Shown here: positions 1-8,727 of the stretch, in pieces
Layout of the letters: each line of letters opens with the position of its first letter
How positions within the stretch are numbered: position 1 is the stretch's first letter
Assembly: GCF_003207955.1 (NCBI RefSeq)
Contig: NZ_NOXG01000004.1
Span: forward strand, 1-64,000
Length of the DNA stretch: 64,000 nt
From: Novacetimonas pomaceti
GTDB taxonomy: Bacteria; Pseudomonadota; Alphaproteobacteria; Acetobacterales; Acetobacteraceae
Direction of reading: 5' to 3'
Notes under the pieces: generated by a model
What the model saw: the letters and a program-made list of their open reading frames with translations, nothing else
What the model was told of the DNA's origin: nothing
The model's database searches: none
Position numbers and translations under genes: made by a program

Positions 1-163
1 CCGAAAGGTTGCGAAGGTCATGCGGGTAACGCACCCGGTCCAGATGCGCAAAACGGCCCAGCGTCGGGATCGAGCCCCAGGACTCCGCGTCGGGGGAGGC
101 CGACGGGGAAGTGGCTTCGTGCGTTGGTGCTGCCTTCGGCTGGTCCATGATGGTTGCGTCCAT
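1..163 (-). CDS. dxs: 1-deoxy-D-xylulose-5-phosphate synthase, N-terminal fragment
   Basis: Only the first 54 codons lie in the window; the gene continues past the left edge. Reading down from the ATG at 163 there is no stop, and the end of the fragment reads LDRVRYPHDLRNLS, which resembles the conserved opening of DXS (an L-D-x-V-x-x-P-x-D-L-R block that precedes the thiamine-diphosphate domain). DXS condenses pyruvate and glyceraldehyde-3-phosphate, the entry step of the MEP isoprenoid pathway. It faces away from hpnH, so isoprenoid supply and hopanoid tailoring share a divergent control region. An in-frame ATG at 148 is an alternative start; neither has a strong Shine-Dalgarno sequence. 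The identity rests on a short stretch, so it is probable rather than certain. Confidence 0.7.
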   Translation of the reverse strand, partial: MDATIMDQPKAAPTHEATSPSASPDAESWGSIPTLGRFAHLDRVRYPHDLRNLS

Positions 164-556
164 AATTATGTTCTGTCGGGATCCGTCCCGGGAAAACGGG
201 CCAGACCCTGAGCCGGTTTCTTGGTCGGCCGCCTCGATGCCCGGCGTCCGGGCCGCGCCCGGAACACGCTGGGGCGAAGGCCGCGGCATCGGATATCCAG
301 CGACATGGTCATGGTCATTCATGACGACCGCAAGGTGTTCGCCCCTTGTGGTCATCATGGCAAGGGTGGATACTACTAAAACCCCGTGTGTTGTGATTTC
401 GCCACACCCTGCACGATAGCAATTGAATACAGGATGTTTTTTGTCCTATACAGCCGCGAAAGTGTTCATGTGTCGTAACAACTCCGCAACTGCGCCATGT
501 TCCTGATGCACGGCTGTTGAATGTCGGGGTTGTGTTCTTGCGATCGGACGTGTCCA
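164..556. other. Divergent dxs/hpnH intergenic region
   Basis: About 460 bases separate the two divergent starts. Short open frames occur on both strands but none has a convincing ribosome binding site or family resemblance. Both promoters should lie here; I could not place -10/-35 boxes with confidence. The only clear structure is the palindrome annotated separately at 557-568. Confidence 0.5.
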
Positions 557-568
557 TAGTCCGGACTA
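557..568. promoter_or_regulatory. 12-bp perfect palindrome upstream of hpnH
   Basis: TAGTCCGGACTA is a perfect inverted repeat ending 54 bases before the hpnH start codon. Its position would suit an operator or a leader hairpin for hpnH, but no regulator is known from the sequence and a 12-bp palindrome can occur by chance. Confidence 0.25.
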
Positions 569-622
569 CATGATTTGGAATCAAGACCGGCGTTACACCG
601 CCGGTGCAGGAGCAGAGGTTTC

Positions 623-1804
623 ATGGCCGTTCCTATTATGCAGGCCGTCCGGGTGGGCGCCTACGTCGTCAAGCAGCACCTGACGCGCCGCAAACGCTAT
701 CCGCTTGTGCTGATGCTCGAACCGCTGTTCAGGTGCAACCTGGCATGCGCGGGATGCGGCAAGATCGATTACCCGGCGCAGATCCTGAACCAGCGCATGA
801 CCGTGCAGGAATGCCTCGACGCGGATACCGAGGCGGGCGCGCCCGTCATCGCCGTGGCAGGGGGCGAGCCGCTGCTGCACAAGGAAATGCCGGAAATCAT
901 CCGGCAGCTGATCGCGCGCAAGAAGTACGTCTATCTGTGCACGAACGCGCTGCTTCTTGAAAAGAAACTCGACGATTACGAGCCGAGCCCCTTCTTCTCG
1001 TGGGACGTGCATCTTGATGGCGATCCGGCGATGCACGACGCCTCCGTCTGCCAGGAAGGCGTGTACGAACGCGCCGTCGCGGCCATCAAGAAGGCAAAGG
1101 CCCGCGGTTTCCGCGTGTCCATCAACTGCACCCTGTTCGATGGCGCGGACCCCAGGCGCGTCGCCGCCTTCTTCGACGAAGTGATGGCGATGGGCGTCGA
1201 TGGCATCATGACCGCGCCGGGCTATGCCTATGAACGCGCGCCGGACCAGGAACACTTCCTGAACCGCCAGAAGACGAAGCAGCTGTTCCGCGACATTTTC
1301 CGCCTGGGCAAGGGCAAGAAGTGGCGCTTTACGCAGTCGCCGCTGTTCCTGAACTTCCTTGCCGGGAACGAGCAGTATCACTGCACCCCGTGGGGCAAGC
1401 CGCTGCGCAACGTCTTTGGCTGGCAGCGTCCGTGCTACCTGCTGGGCGAAGGTTACGCCAAGAGCTTTGAAGAGCTGATGGCCGATACCGACTGGGATGC
1501 CTATGGCACCGGCAACTATGAAAAGTGCGCCGACTGCATGGTCCATTCCGGATACGAATCCACGGCGGTGATGGATGCCGTGCGCCGTCCGTGGCATATC
1601 GCCAAGGTCGCGCTGTTCGGGCCGGAAACCGAAAAGCCGATGGTGCCGGAAATCTCGCTGGCGAACCAGCGGCCCGCGGAATACGTCTTCACGCAGCATG
1701 TCGATGCGAAGATGGAAGAGCTGGCGGCCCGCAAGAAGCCGGCGACTCCGCCGCGCGTCAACAAGGTTTCGGCACAGCCCGAAACGGCGGCTGCCGCCGA
1801 CTGA
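623..1804 (+). CDS. hpnH: Adenosyl-hopene transferase HpnH (radical SAM)
   Basis: Radical SAM enzyme that adds an adenosyl group to diploptene, the first step in making C35 extended hopanoids of the outer membrane. The protein of 393 aa starts MAVPIMQAVR, the usual HpnH opening, at the ATG at 623 with AGGAG about 10 bases upstream; an open extension back to 575 has no support. The [4Fe-4S] cluster motif CxxxCxxC is at residues C38, C42 and C45. A GGEPLL motif for SAM binding follows around residue 90. A Lys/Ala/Pro-rich tail of about 25 residues ends the protein. The usual hopanoid neighbours (shc, hpnC-G) are not in the window; the divergent neighbour is dxs. A hairpin just downstream may end the transcript. 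Confidence 0.95.
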   Translation: MAVPIMQAVRVGAYVVKQHLTRRKRYPLVLMLEPLFRCNLACAGCGKIDYPAQILNQRMTVQECLDADTEAGAPVIAVAGGEPLLHKEMPEIIRQLIARKKYVYLCTNALLLEKKLDDYEPSPFFSWDVHLDGDPAMHDASVCQEGVYERAVAAIKKAKARGFRVSINCTLFDGADPRRVAAFFDEVMAMGVDGIMTAPGYAYERAPDQEHFLNRQKTKQLFRDIFRLGKGKKWRFTQSPLFLNFLAGNEQYHCTPWGKPLRNVFGWQRPCYLLGEGYAKSFEELMADTDWDAYGTGNYEKCADCMVHSGYESTAVMDAVRRPWHIAKVALFGPETEKPMVPEISLANQRPAEYVFTQHVDAKMEELAARKKPATPPRVNKVSAQPETAAAAD

Positions 1805-1838
1805 GGGATGCGTCCCCGACAGGAATGGCATTGAGCAG

Positions 1839-1865
1839 ATGGCGGGGCATGTCCCCGCCATTTCC
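1839..1865 (+). terminator. Possible intrinsic terminator after hpnH
   Basis: ATGGCGGGG and CCCCGCCAT form a perfect 9-bp stem with a 5-base loop 35 bases after the hpnH stop, followed only by TTTCC. The stem is strong but the T tract is short. Confidence 0.5.
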
Positions 1866-1871
1866 ATATCT

Positions 1872-1897
1872 GGCGATGTGATCCGGCGATGTGATCG
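1872..1897. repeat. Two tandem 13-bp copies
   Basis: GGCGATGTGATCC is followed immediately by GGCGATGTGATCG, a tandem duplication with one difference, lying between the hpnH hairpin and the leader hairpin of the next gene. Confidence 0.5.
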
Positions 1898-1902
1898 GAA
1901 TG

Positions 1903-1937
1903 CCGCGAATCGGGACCTGCGGAGTCCTGATTCGCGG
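1903..1937 (+). promoter_or_regulatory. Strong leader hairpin before the PaeA-like gene
   Basis: CCGCGAATCGGGAC and GTCCTGATTCGCGG pair as a 14-bp stem (one G-U) around a 7-base loop. It ends 76 bases before the chosen start at 2014 and has no T tract, so it looks more like a 5' leader structure than a terminator. Function unknown. Confidence 0.35.
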
Positions 1938-2013
1938 TGTCGTTCGCCATGTCGCAAGATTCAGGATTTCAGGTGTCCCAGCTTCGCGCGATATGCTCTA
2001 CGATCGCGGAATC

Positions 2014-3303
2014 ATGCTTGTCTCCCTGATTATCATATTCTGCCTCGTTCTCCTTAACGGCGTCTTCGCGATGGGGGAACTGGCCCTGATTTCCGCGCGC
2101 CGGGCGCGTCTGGCGGTCATGTCTAAGGCCGGGGTCAAGGGGGCCGACAGGGCCCTGAAACTGGCGAATGACCCGCAGGGATTCCTTCCGACGGTGCAGG
2201 TCGGCATGACCCTCGTCTCGATTCTGGAGGGCACGTTCGGCGGCACCAGCATCGAGGCGCGGATGACGCACTGGCTGCTGCATTTTCCCCGCCTTGCCCC
2301 CTTTGCCAGCGAGATTTCGATGACGGTCGTGGTCAGCGCCATCACGGGCATCATGCTGGTGGGCGGCGAACTGGTGCCCAAGCAGATCGCCCTGCGCCAG
2401 CCCGAACAGATCGCGGCCCGCCTTGCCCTGCCGCTGGAGGGGCTGGCCTGGGTTTCGCGTCCGGTGGTCTGGCTGCTGGGGCGGGCGTCGGAACTCGTGC
2501 TGCGCCTGATGCGGGTCAGTGCCAATGCCAGCACGGCCCTGACGGAAGAGGAGCTTCGCGCCTACATCGCCGAAGGCGCGCAGGCCGGGGTGCTGGAGCA
2601 GGAAGAGCGCGACATGATCGAACGCCTCCTGCGGCTGGCGGACCGTCCCGTGCGCGCCATCATGACGCCGCGCACGGAACTGTGCTGGATCGAACGGCAT
2701 GTCCCGCGCGCGGAATTGCTGCGGATCCTGCGCTCCACCACCTATTCGCGCATTGTCGTGTGCGATGGCGGGGTAGACAACCCGGTGGGCGTCATCCTGG
2801 CGAAGGACATGCTGGACCGTTTCCTTGACGGCAAAAGCCCCTCGGTCGAGGCGGGGCTGCGCCGTCCCATCTCCGTGCCGGACACATTATCGGCATTCGA
2901 CATGCTGGACCGCATGCGTGCCTCCCCGCTGGGCATGGCGCTGGTGCTGGATGAATATGGCTCGTTCGAGGGGATCGTGACCTCCTCCGACCTGTTCGGG
3001 GCCATCGTGGGCGAACAGCACGAACCCGGCAGCACCCCACCGCAGCGGCTGGCCCATGATGACGTGCTGGTGCTTGACGGTTCCATGCCGGCCGATGAGG
3101 TCAAGCACAGGCTGGACCTGTCGGACCTGCCGGCGGAAGGAAGCTACCATACCCTTGGCGGGCTGATCCTCGCGCTGTTGCGGCGCGTGCCGGCCAATGG
3201 CGACAAGGTGGTCTTTTCAGGCTGGCTGTTCGAGGTGCTGGAGATGGAGGGACGGCGCGTGGTGCGCGTGCGGGCCAGCCGTCAGGTGCTGGCGGAAAAC
3301 TGA
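2014..3303 (+). CDS. DUF21/CBS/CorC_HlyC membrane protein, PaeA (YtfL) type
   Basis: Inner-membrane protein of 429 aa with the standard order of this family: an N-terminal CNNM/DUF21 membrane domain of several hydrophobic segments (about residues 1-190), a CBS pair that opens around IMTPRTELCW (about 215-340), and a C-terminal CorC_HlyC domain. E. coli YtfL/PaeA exports putrescine and cadaverine, while other members move Mg2+ or Co2+, so the substrate here is open. Many databases call such proteins hemolysins; that name is misleading. The start at 2014 places the first membrane helix at the N-terminus; an ATG at 1993 in the same frame is equally possible and neither has a strong ribosome binding site. 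Confidence 0.85.
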   Translation: MLVSLIIIFCLVLLNGVFAMGELALISARRARLAVMSKAGVKGADRALKLANDPQGFLPTVQVGMTLVSILEGTFGGTSIEARMTHWLLHFPRLAPFASEISMTVVVSAITGIMLVGGELVPKQIALRQPEQIAARLALPLEGLAWVSRPVVWLLGRASELVLRLMRVSANASTALTEEELRAYIAEGAQAGVLEQEERDMIERLLRLADRPVRAIMTPRTELCWIERHVPRAELLRILRSTTYSRIVVCDGGVDNPVGVILAKDMLDRFLDGKSPSVEAGLRRPISVPDTLSAFDMLDRMRASPLGMALVLDEYGSFEGIVTSSDLFGAIVGEQHEPGSTPPQRLAHDDVLVLDGSMPADEVKHRLDLSDLPAEGSYHTLGGLILALLRRVPANGDKVVFSGWLFEVLEMEGRRVVRVRASRQVLAEN

Positions 3304-3341
3304 CGCCTTCCCGGTCCGGGAAGCGCCCGGATAATCATGGG

Positions 3342-3420
3342 AAAGTTTTTGGTGAAGCTTTTTTCAAAAAGCTTCGCAAGAACGCCGCCTTTTTGAAAAA
3401 AGGCGGCACCCAAAAACTTT
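3342..3420 (+). repeat. Intergenic double-hairpin repeat, copy 1
   Basis: One of nine related ~80 bp elements. Here GAAGCTTTTTT/AAAAAGCTTC form a hairpin at 3354-3375 and GCCGCCTTTTT/AAAAAGGCGGC another at 3384-3407, enclosed by AAAGTTTTTGG at the left and CCCAAAAACTTT at the right, which are inverted copies of one another. Lies between two convergent genes. Confidence 0.9.
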
Positions 3421-3475
3421 TATTACCTTATTATCAGTGTGTTGCCTGAAACAGCCCCGGTATCCGGGGAGGGGA

Positions 3476-5452
3476 TCAGTGAATGGTGCGTGACGTGCGG
3501 GCCGCCAGGGTCTGTTCAGCGCCAAAGGCGGGCCATTCATTGCGGGCCAGCGTTTCCAGCGATGGCGAGGGCAGGCCCAGCCGGTCGGCATAGATCCAGA
3601 GATAGGTAAAGGCGCGACGCACGTAATCGCGTGTCTCGTTATTGGGCAGCTGCTCGATATACAGCAGTGGGTCATCGACCTCGTCCGTGCCGTTGGCGGC
3701 GCGGCGGGCGATGGCTGACGGCCCGGCGTTATAGCTGGCGAGCATGCGGATCAGGTCGCCCCCCGCCGGGGCATGCGGTCCCGGATGCTGGCTCGAAAGC
3801 TGCGCGAGGTAGAGGACATACAGCTGTCCGATTTCCAGGTTATGGCCCGGATTGTGCAGTGCCGTGGGATGCGCGGCGTAATCGCCACCATTATGGGTGA
3901 CAAAGCCCGCCGTCACCGGCATCACCTGCATCAGCCCGTGCGCGCCGGAGCCGGAGACCGCGTTGGCGTCAAAATTGGATTCCAGCCGCGTCAGCGCATA
4001 GACCAGCGCCGGGTCCATGCGGAACCCGTGATCCGGGCGCAGCGGCGGCAGGGGGAAACGGGTCTGGTGGGCGGACTGCTCCCCGTCCTGCGACTGGATC
4101 AGCAACGCCATCTGCGACGCCAGCTCCTTCATGCCCATCGCGTCCGCGACCAGCTGGAGGGAGTGGCAGAGTGCTGCGTCGTTCTGCACATCGGGCCACA
4201 GGCGGCGCAGCGTCGCCTCCGCCCGCGCGTTCTCGCCCACCTGCGCCAGGGCAAAGGCCCTGCGTCCGGCAGGCGTCGCGGCGACGGCCTCCACGTCGAT
4301 TTCACCCAGGACGGGCGTGCCTTCATGCAGGGGCTGGCGGTCATCGGCCAGCGACAGGGACGGCGCATCGCCGAACGTCCCGCCATGACGGGCGGGGGCG
4401 GGATGACGCAGGCCCAGCGCCTGGCTGGCGAGCATGCCGTAGAAGGTATGCGGCGCGGCGGCGGCGCGATGCAGCCACGGCTCGTACGCCGCGACGTCGC
4501 CCACCGCGCGATGCGAACGCGCGGCCCAGAAGGCGGCGCCCGCGCGGATGCTGCCGGGGGTAAGGGGGGCGCGCGACGCGGCCTCGAACAGGGGTTCGGC
4601 CTCGTCGGGGCGTCCCTGCTTCCATGCTGCAAGCCCGGCGACATAGCCCGCAAGCCCCAGCCGTCCGGAGGACGTGGTGAAGGCGTCGCGCGCGATGCTC
4701 AGCGCCAGGCGGTTCTCGCCCGCGCTGAACAGGCTCATCGCGACCTCGGTCCGCAGGTGGGCGGCATACAGGTCGTTCAGGCCCGGCGTGATCTGGATCA
4801 GGTGCAGGGCGCTGCGCGCGCCCTTGACGCCCTGTGACGCGCGTTCGCGCACCGTGTGGTCCAGCAGGCTGTTGCGCGTGAACACCCGCAGGGAGGGATC
4901 GTCCTCTTCCGGCAGGCGGACATGCGCGGGGGCATGCGTGCTGCCCAGCGCGATGTTCGGCGGCGCGGGGGGCAGCGTGGCCCCACGCGGGGTCTGCGCC
5001 ACCAGCAGGCCATAGATGGCCGGGGAATCCGCCAGGGTGGAAAAGGTCCGCAGCCACATGCGCAGCTGTCCGGCGGTGGGGTGATAGGCTGGGTTCAGGT
5101 AACGCGCCGCCAGCAGATCGCCCAGCAGCACGTCATCGCGGATGCTGGCGGTCTGGCTGATGGCGGCGTCGAAGCGTCCCTCGCGCTGGAGGGCGAAGAC
5201 CTTGCGGATGCGCGCGGCGTCGTCGGGGGTAAGCACCCGCGGCAGGCTTACACTGCCACCGCCCCTGGTCGGGAAGCGGGGAAGCGCGAGCGCTGTTTCC
5301 TCGTTGTGGCCGCTATGGGCTGATCCATCCGGATCAGGCCTGGGGTCCACCGATTGGGCACGAAGCGGCGCGAAGGCCGCTCCTGCCAGGAATGCGGCGC
5401 CCGCCAGAAATGCGGTCACCGCGGTGGGGGGGGTATGGTTTATCCCTCGCAT
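3476..5452 (-). CDS. slt: Soluble lytic murein transglycosylase (Slt70 type)
   Basis: Periplasmic enzyme of 658 aa that cleaves the MurNAc-GlcNAc bond of peptidoglycan with formation of the 1,6-anhydro product. Residues 1-32 are a signal peptide rich in Ala and Leu. A long alpha-helical superhelical region (about 75-460) precedes the GH23 catalytic domain, with the catalytic glutamate in RLESNFDANAVS (E491), GLMQVMP at 506-512 and the ASYNAG motif near 572. The block NNETRDYVRRAFTYLWIYAD near the end is typical of Slt. The length matches the family. It follows the UDG-like gene on the same strand with a 173-base gap, so it may have its own promoter. Confidence 0.92.
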   Translation of the reverse strand: MRGINHTPPTAVTAFLAGAAFLAGAAFAPLRAQSVDPRPDPDGSAHSGHNEETALALPRFPTRGGGSVSLPRVLTPDDAARIRKVFALQREGRFDAAISQTASIRDDVLLGDLLAARYLNPAYHPTAGQLRMWLRTFSTLADSPAIYGLLVAQTPRGATLPPAPPNIALGSTHAPAHVRLPEEDDPSLRVFTRNSLLDHTVRERASQGVKGARSALHLIQITPGLNDLYAAHLRTEVAMSLFSAGENRLALSIARDAFTTSSGRLGLAGYVAGLAAWKQGRPDEAEPLFEAASRAPLTPGSIRAGAAFWAARSHRAVGDVAAYEPWLHRAAAAPHTFYGMLASQALGLRHPAPARHGGTFGDAPSLSLADDRQPLHEGTPVLGEIDVEAVAATPAGRRAFALAQVGENARAEATLRRLWPDVQNDAALCHSLQLVADAMGMKELASQMALLIQSQDGEQSAHQTRFPLPPLRPDHGFRMDPALVYALTRLESNFDANAVSGSGAHGLMQVMPVTAGFVTHNGGDYAAHPTALHNPGHNLEIGQLYVLYLAQLSSQHPGPHAPAGGDLIRMLASYNAGPSAIARRAANGTDEVDDPLLYIEQLPNNETRDYVRRAFTYLWIYADRLGLPSPSLETLARNEWPAFGAEQTLAARTSRTIH

Positions 5453-5625
5453 GGCTCGCGGGGTTTAGGGCCTTGCGCACAAGAAAGCAACCCGATTGCG
5501 CGCAACCCTAATCAATAAGATTTCACAACAGATGTGGAAACCGAAATATATCCTTGAAAACACGTTCTGAAACACATGTTGATATGCCTTCTGTTCATAG
5601 GTTGCATTCCGTTAATATATCATGA

Positions 5626-6534
5626 TTACGCGTCATGATTGTGCGCGTCCGCTTCAAGGGTTTTGCGTAACTCCAGCATATCTTTCCATGCATCGCGACG
5701 GGCTGTCGGGCTGGCGCGCAACTGCTGCGCGTGGCGCATGGGAAGTGCCGGGATAACGCGCGGGGCGGGCGAAGCGTTGCCTTCGTCCGCGCCGTGCGGG
5801 GGGATGGAAATGTCGCGCCATTTCCCGCGTGCCCGCGCCGCCGTGATGCGTTCGCCCGTCAGCAGCGCCACGGGGATGTTGCCCATCAGGATCAGGCGCC
5901 GTGGCCGCGCCAGCACGATCAGGCGCTGGATGAACGGCAGGCAGCATTTCAGCTCCATGGCAGAGGGGGGACGCCCCCCCGGCGGACGCCACGCAATGAC
6001 GGGGGCAAGGAACAGGTCGTCGCGCGACAGCCCGATGGAGCCGAACATCCGGTCCACCAGGCGTCCCGTTTCGCCGCAGAACGCGACGCCGCCGCGGTCC
6101 TCGTCCGCGTCGGGGGCCTCGCCCACCACCATCACGGGCGCGCCGACGCGTCCCTGTGGCGCGACGGTATGGGTCGCGGTATCGCGCAGGCCGCACTGCC
6201 GGAAGGCGGCCATGGCGGCCTGAAGCTCTTCGGGCGTGGTGGCGCGCGCGGCGCAGGCCCGTGCCGCGTCCGTGGCCTGCTCGACGCCTGTCGTGACGGG
6301 CGACGGGGACGGCGGATGGCCCCGCGACGGCACTGCGGGCGATGGCGCGGCGGGCGTGGCGGGGACGGCAGGGCGGGACGGCGCGCGTGAAAAGTGATGT
6401 CCCTCGTCCCCCTCACGCTGTATGGGGGGGGATGGCTGGGCCGGTGGGGACAGCCGGTCCATGGGAAAGGGGGACAGTGCTTCGTCCGCGCCCCATTCCA
6501 CATACAGTTGCAACAGGGACAGGGAATCGGTCAT
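5626..6534 (-). CDS. Uracil-DNA glycosylase family protein
   Basis: Base-excision DNA repair enzyme family (family 4/5-like UDG fold), 302 aa. The first 20 residues (MTDSLSLLQLYVEWGADEAL) match the opening of alphaproteobacterial homologues and fix the start at 6534; the frame is open further upstream without support. A Pro/Ala-rich linker of about 70 residues comes next. The catalytic domain has GEAPDADEDRGG (motif 1), WRPPGGRPPSAMEL, and a C-terminal block ending near LPMRHAQQLRASP (motif 2 region). The cysteines that hold the [4Fe-4S] cluster in classical family 4 enzymes are not all present: one expected Cys is the W of WRPPG. Divergent from the TPR gene, with 132 bases between the starts. 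Confidence 0.8.
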   Translation of the reverse strand: MTDSLSLLQLYVEWGADEALSPFPMDRLSPPAQPSPPIQREGDEGHHFSRAPSRPAVPATPAAPSPAVPSRGHPPSPSPVTTGVEQATDAARACAARATTPEELQAAMAAFRQCGLRDTATHTVAPQGRVGAPVMVVGEAPDADEDRGGVAFCGETGRLVDRMFGSIGLSRDDLFLAPVIAWRPPGGRPPSAMELKCCLPFIQRLIVLARPRRLILMGNIPVALLTGERITAARARGKWRDISIPPHGADEGNASPAPRVIPALPMRHAQQLRASPTARRDAWKDMLELRKTLEADAHNHDA

Positions 6535-6629
6535 CGGATGGATACATCCCGGACAGGCAGGGCGCTTCTTTGCCCCGGCACCGAACGTGCCGACGCCGCA
6601 GGCGTGGACGCGGCGGGCGGGGGCGGGGT

Positions 6630-6658
6630 TTGGCATCGCGTCGCGCACACGCTAGATT
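6630..6658 (+). promoter_or_regulatory. Sigma-70-like promoter for the TPR-ispE operon
   Basis: TTGGCA (6630-6635) and TAGATT (6653-6658) are separated by exactly 17 bases and end 8 bases before the ATG at 6667. If real, transcription would begin at or within a base or two of the start codon, giving a leaderless mRNA; this fits the lack of a Shine-Dalgarno sequence there. Confidence 0.4.
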
Positions 6659-6666
6659 CTGGTTTC

Positions 6667-8727
6667 ATGCTGTCCTTCCGTTTCTGGCGCGTGGCCGTCG
6701 CCGCCGCTGTTGTACCGCTGCTTGGCGTTATTCCCAACCGGGAAACGCATGCCGCCGCCCCCGCGACCGCCGTGCGGACCCCCGCCGCCACGCGCACCGT
6801 GGCGCAGAGCCTTGCGACGAACGTGCTGGTTGCCACCGTCGCGGCGAGCGAGGGCGACAATGCGGAGGCCGCGCGCACCTTCGCCCGCGCGGCGCAGCTT
6901 GCCCCCTCCTACAAGCCGTTCGTCCTGCGGGCGTTCCTTTACGCCATCCTCGCCGGCAGTCCGGAGGCCGCCCGCCTTGCGCGCCAGCAGCCCCCCGGTG
7001 TGGTGCCCGAACTGGTGATGGGCAACGCGGCCGCCATCGCCGGGAACTGGGCCGATGCGCTGGCCCATTATGACAAGGCCCCCGACGACCCGATCATGAC
7101 CATCGTCCGTCCCCTGCTGCGGGCATGGGCGCTGCAGGGGCTGGGCCGCACGGACGACGCGCTGTCCGCGCTGACGGCGGCGCAGGCGGATCGCATGCTG
7201 GGGGGATATTACACGCTCCACGCCGCCCTGATCGCGGAACTGGGGGGGCAGTCGATGCGGGCGGACACGCTGTACCGCCACGCGATGGGCATGTCGGGCG
7301 GCGACCTGTTCACCACGCGCGTGCTGGCCCACTGGCTGTACCGGCAGGGCAAGGCGCGTGAGGCGCGTGACATGGTCGCGTCCAAGATCACCGCCATGGC
7401 GGCGCTGGAACCGGCGCGTTCCGCCCTGATCGCGGCACTGGACCGCCCGGTCCTGACCACGCCCCGGCAGGGAATGGCGCAGGCGTACGGCCTGCTGGCG
7501 CTGCTGATGGATGAACAGACCAGCGCCGAGACGCCACAGCGGAAGCCGGGTGACGAACGCACCGCCCACGAACATGACATCACCACCCTGCGCAGCACGG
7601 AACAGATGATGCTGCGCCTGTCGCTGATGCTTGATCCCGACAATACGGAGGCACGGATCCTGCTGTCCTCGCTGTTCCATATGGAGGACGAGAACCAGCA
7701 GGCCATCGATGTCCTGTCGGAGGTCCCGTCCACCGATCCGATGGCCGTCGTGGTCCGCGCGGAGGAAGGCGAGCTGGACATGGCGCTGGGCCACCGGATG
7801 GAGGCGGAGCGGATCATCCGTGGCCTTCTGCATGACGTGCCTGATGACCGGACCCTGTGGTGCGACATGGGGGACATCATGCTGGGGCAGGGCAAATGGC
7901 GGCAGGCGCTGTCGGCCTATACCCGCGCGCTGGCGCTGTCCGGCACGCTGGAGGGGGACGACTGGCGCATCCTGTTCGGGCAGTCGATCGCCTATGACCG
8001 CCTTGGCGACTGGAAACATGCGAAGGCGGGGCTGCTGCAGGCGCTGCGCATGGCCCCGAACGAGGCGGAGCTGCTCAACGATCTCGGCTATTCCATGGTG
8101 GAACATGGCGATGATCCCGCGGCGGCGGAAAATTACCTGCGCCGGGCGCTGGCGCTTTCCCCCGATGATGGGCAGATCCGCGACAGCGTCGGCTGGGTGA
8201 TGCTGCGCCTGGGTCATGTGGGCGAGGGGCTGCCGCTGCTGGAGCGCGCGGCGGAACAGCTGCCGCAGGATCCGGCGATCAATTACCACCTTGGCGTCGC
8301 GTACTGGGTGTCGGGCCGCCAGCTTGAGGCGGTGAATTCCTGGCAGGAAGCATCCCAGCTCCATCCCGACCCGTCGGACCAGCGCAAGATTTCGGCGGCG
8401 CTGGCCTATGCCGCGTCCCGGACGGCGGTGCATCCGCCTGTCCACGCGACGGTGCCGATGGACCTGCGGATCGTGCCCGCGGCCGATGCGCCCGCGTCCG
8501 CGTCGGCCACGCCTGATGGTGCCGGGAAAACCGGCGGCACGCCGGATGCGAATGCGGGTGCCGGCCCACAGGTGCCGGACGCGCCCGGTGCATCCGCCGC
8601 GCCCGCCGCGCCATCGCCCGCCGTGCCGGGGAACGGGGCGGCGCACGCCACGCCGGATGCGCCAGTGACCGGCAAACCAGTGACCGGCAAACCAGCAACC
8701 AACAAGAAGGACGGAGCAAGTCAGTGA
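6667..8727 (+). CDS. Tetratricopeptide repeat protein, exported
   Basis: Protein of 686 aa with an N-terminal signal-like segment (MLSFRFWRVAVAAAVVPLLG) that supports the start at 6667. Several TPR helix pairs are visible through about residues 50-590, the clearest being near LNDLGYSMVEHGDDPAAAENY and the following repeats ending at YWVSGRQLEAVNSW. The last 90 residues are an Ala/Pro/Gly-rich tail with VTGKPVTGKPATNKK repeats. TPR arrays bind partner proteins; the partner is unknown. The stop overlaps the ispE start by four bases (GTGA), so the two are translationally coupled. Confidence 0.85.
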   Translation: MLSFRFWRVAVAAAVVPLLGVIPNRETHAAAPATAVRTPAATRTVAQSLATNVLVATVAASEGDNAEAARTFARAAQLAPSYKPFVLRAFLYAILAGSPEAARLARQQPPGVVPELVMGNAAAIAGNWADALAHYDKAPDDPIMTIVRPLLRAWALQGLGRTDDALSALTAAQADRMLGGYYTLHAALIAELGGQSMRADTLYRHAMGMSGGDLFTTRVLAHWLYRQGKAREARDMVASKITAMAALEPARSALIAALDRPVLTTPRQGMAQAYGLLALLMDEQTSAETPQRKPGDERTAHEHDITTLRSTEQMMLRLSLMLDPDNTEARILLSSLFHMEDENQQAIDVLSEVPSTDPMAVVVRAEEGELDMALGHRMEAERIIRGLLHDVPDDRTLWCDMGDIMLGQGKWRQALSAYTRALALSGTLEGDDWRILFGQSIAYDRLGDWKHAKAGLLQALRMAPNEAELLNDLGYSMVEHGDDPAAAENYLRRALALSPDDGQIRDSVGWVMLRLGHVGEGLPLLERAAEQLPQDPAINYHLGVAYWVSGRQLEAVNSWQEASQLHPDPSDQRKISAALAYAASRTAVHPPVHATVPMDLRIVPAADAPASASATPDGAGKTGGTPDANAGAGPQVPDAPGASAAPAAPSPAVPGNGAAHATPDAPVTGKPVTGKPATNKKDGASQ

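Noticed and set aside
593..1957. A 454-codon open frame on the minus strand across hpnH
   Set aside because: It is antisense to a certain radical SAM gene; high-GC coding DNA often leaves the opposite strand open. The translation is Arg/His-rich and resembles no family.
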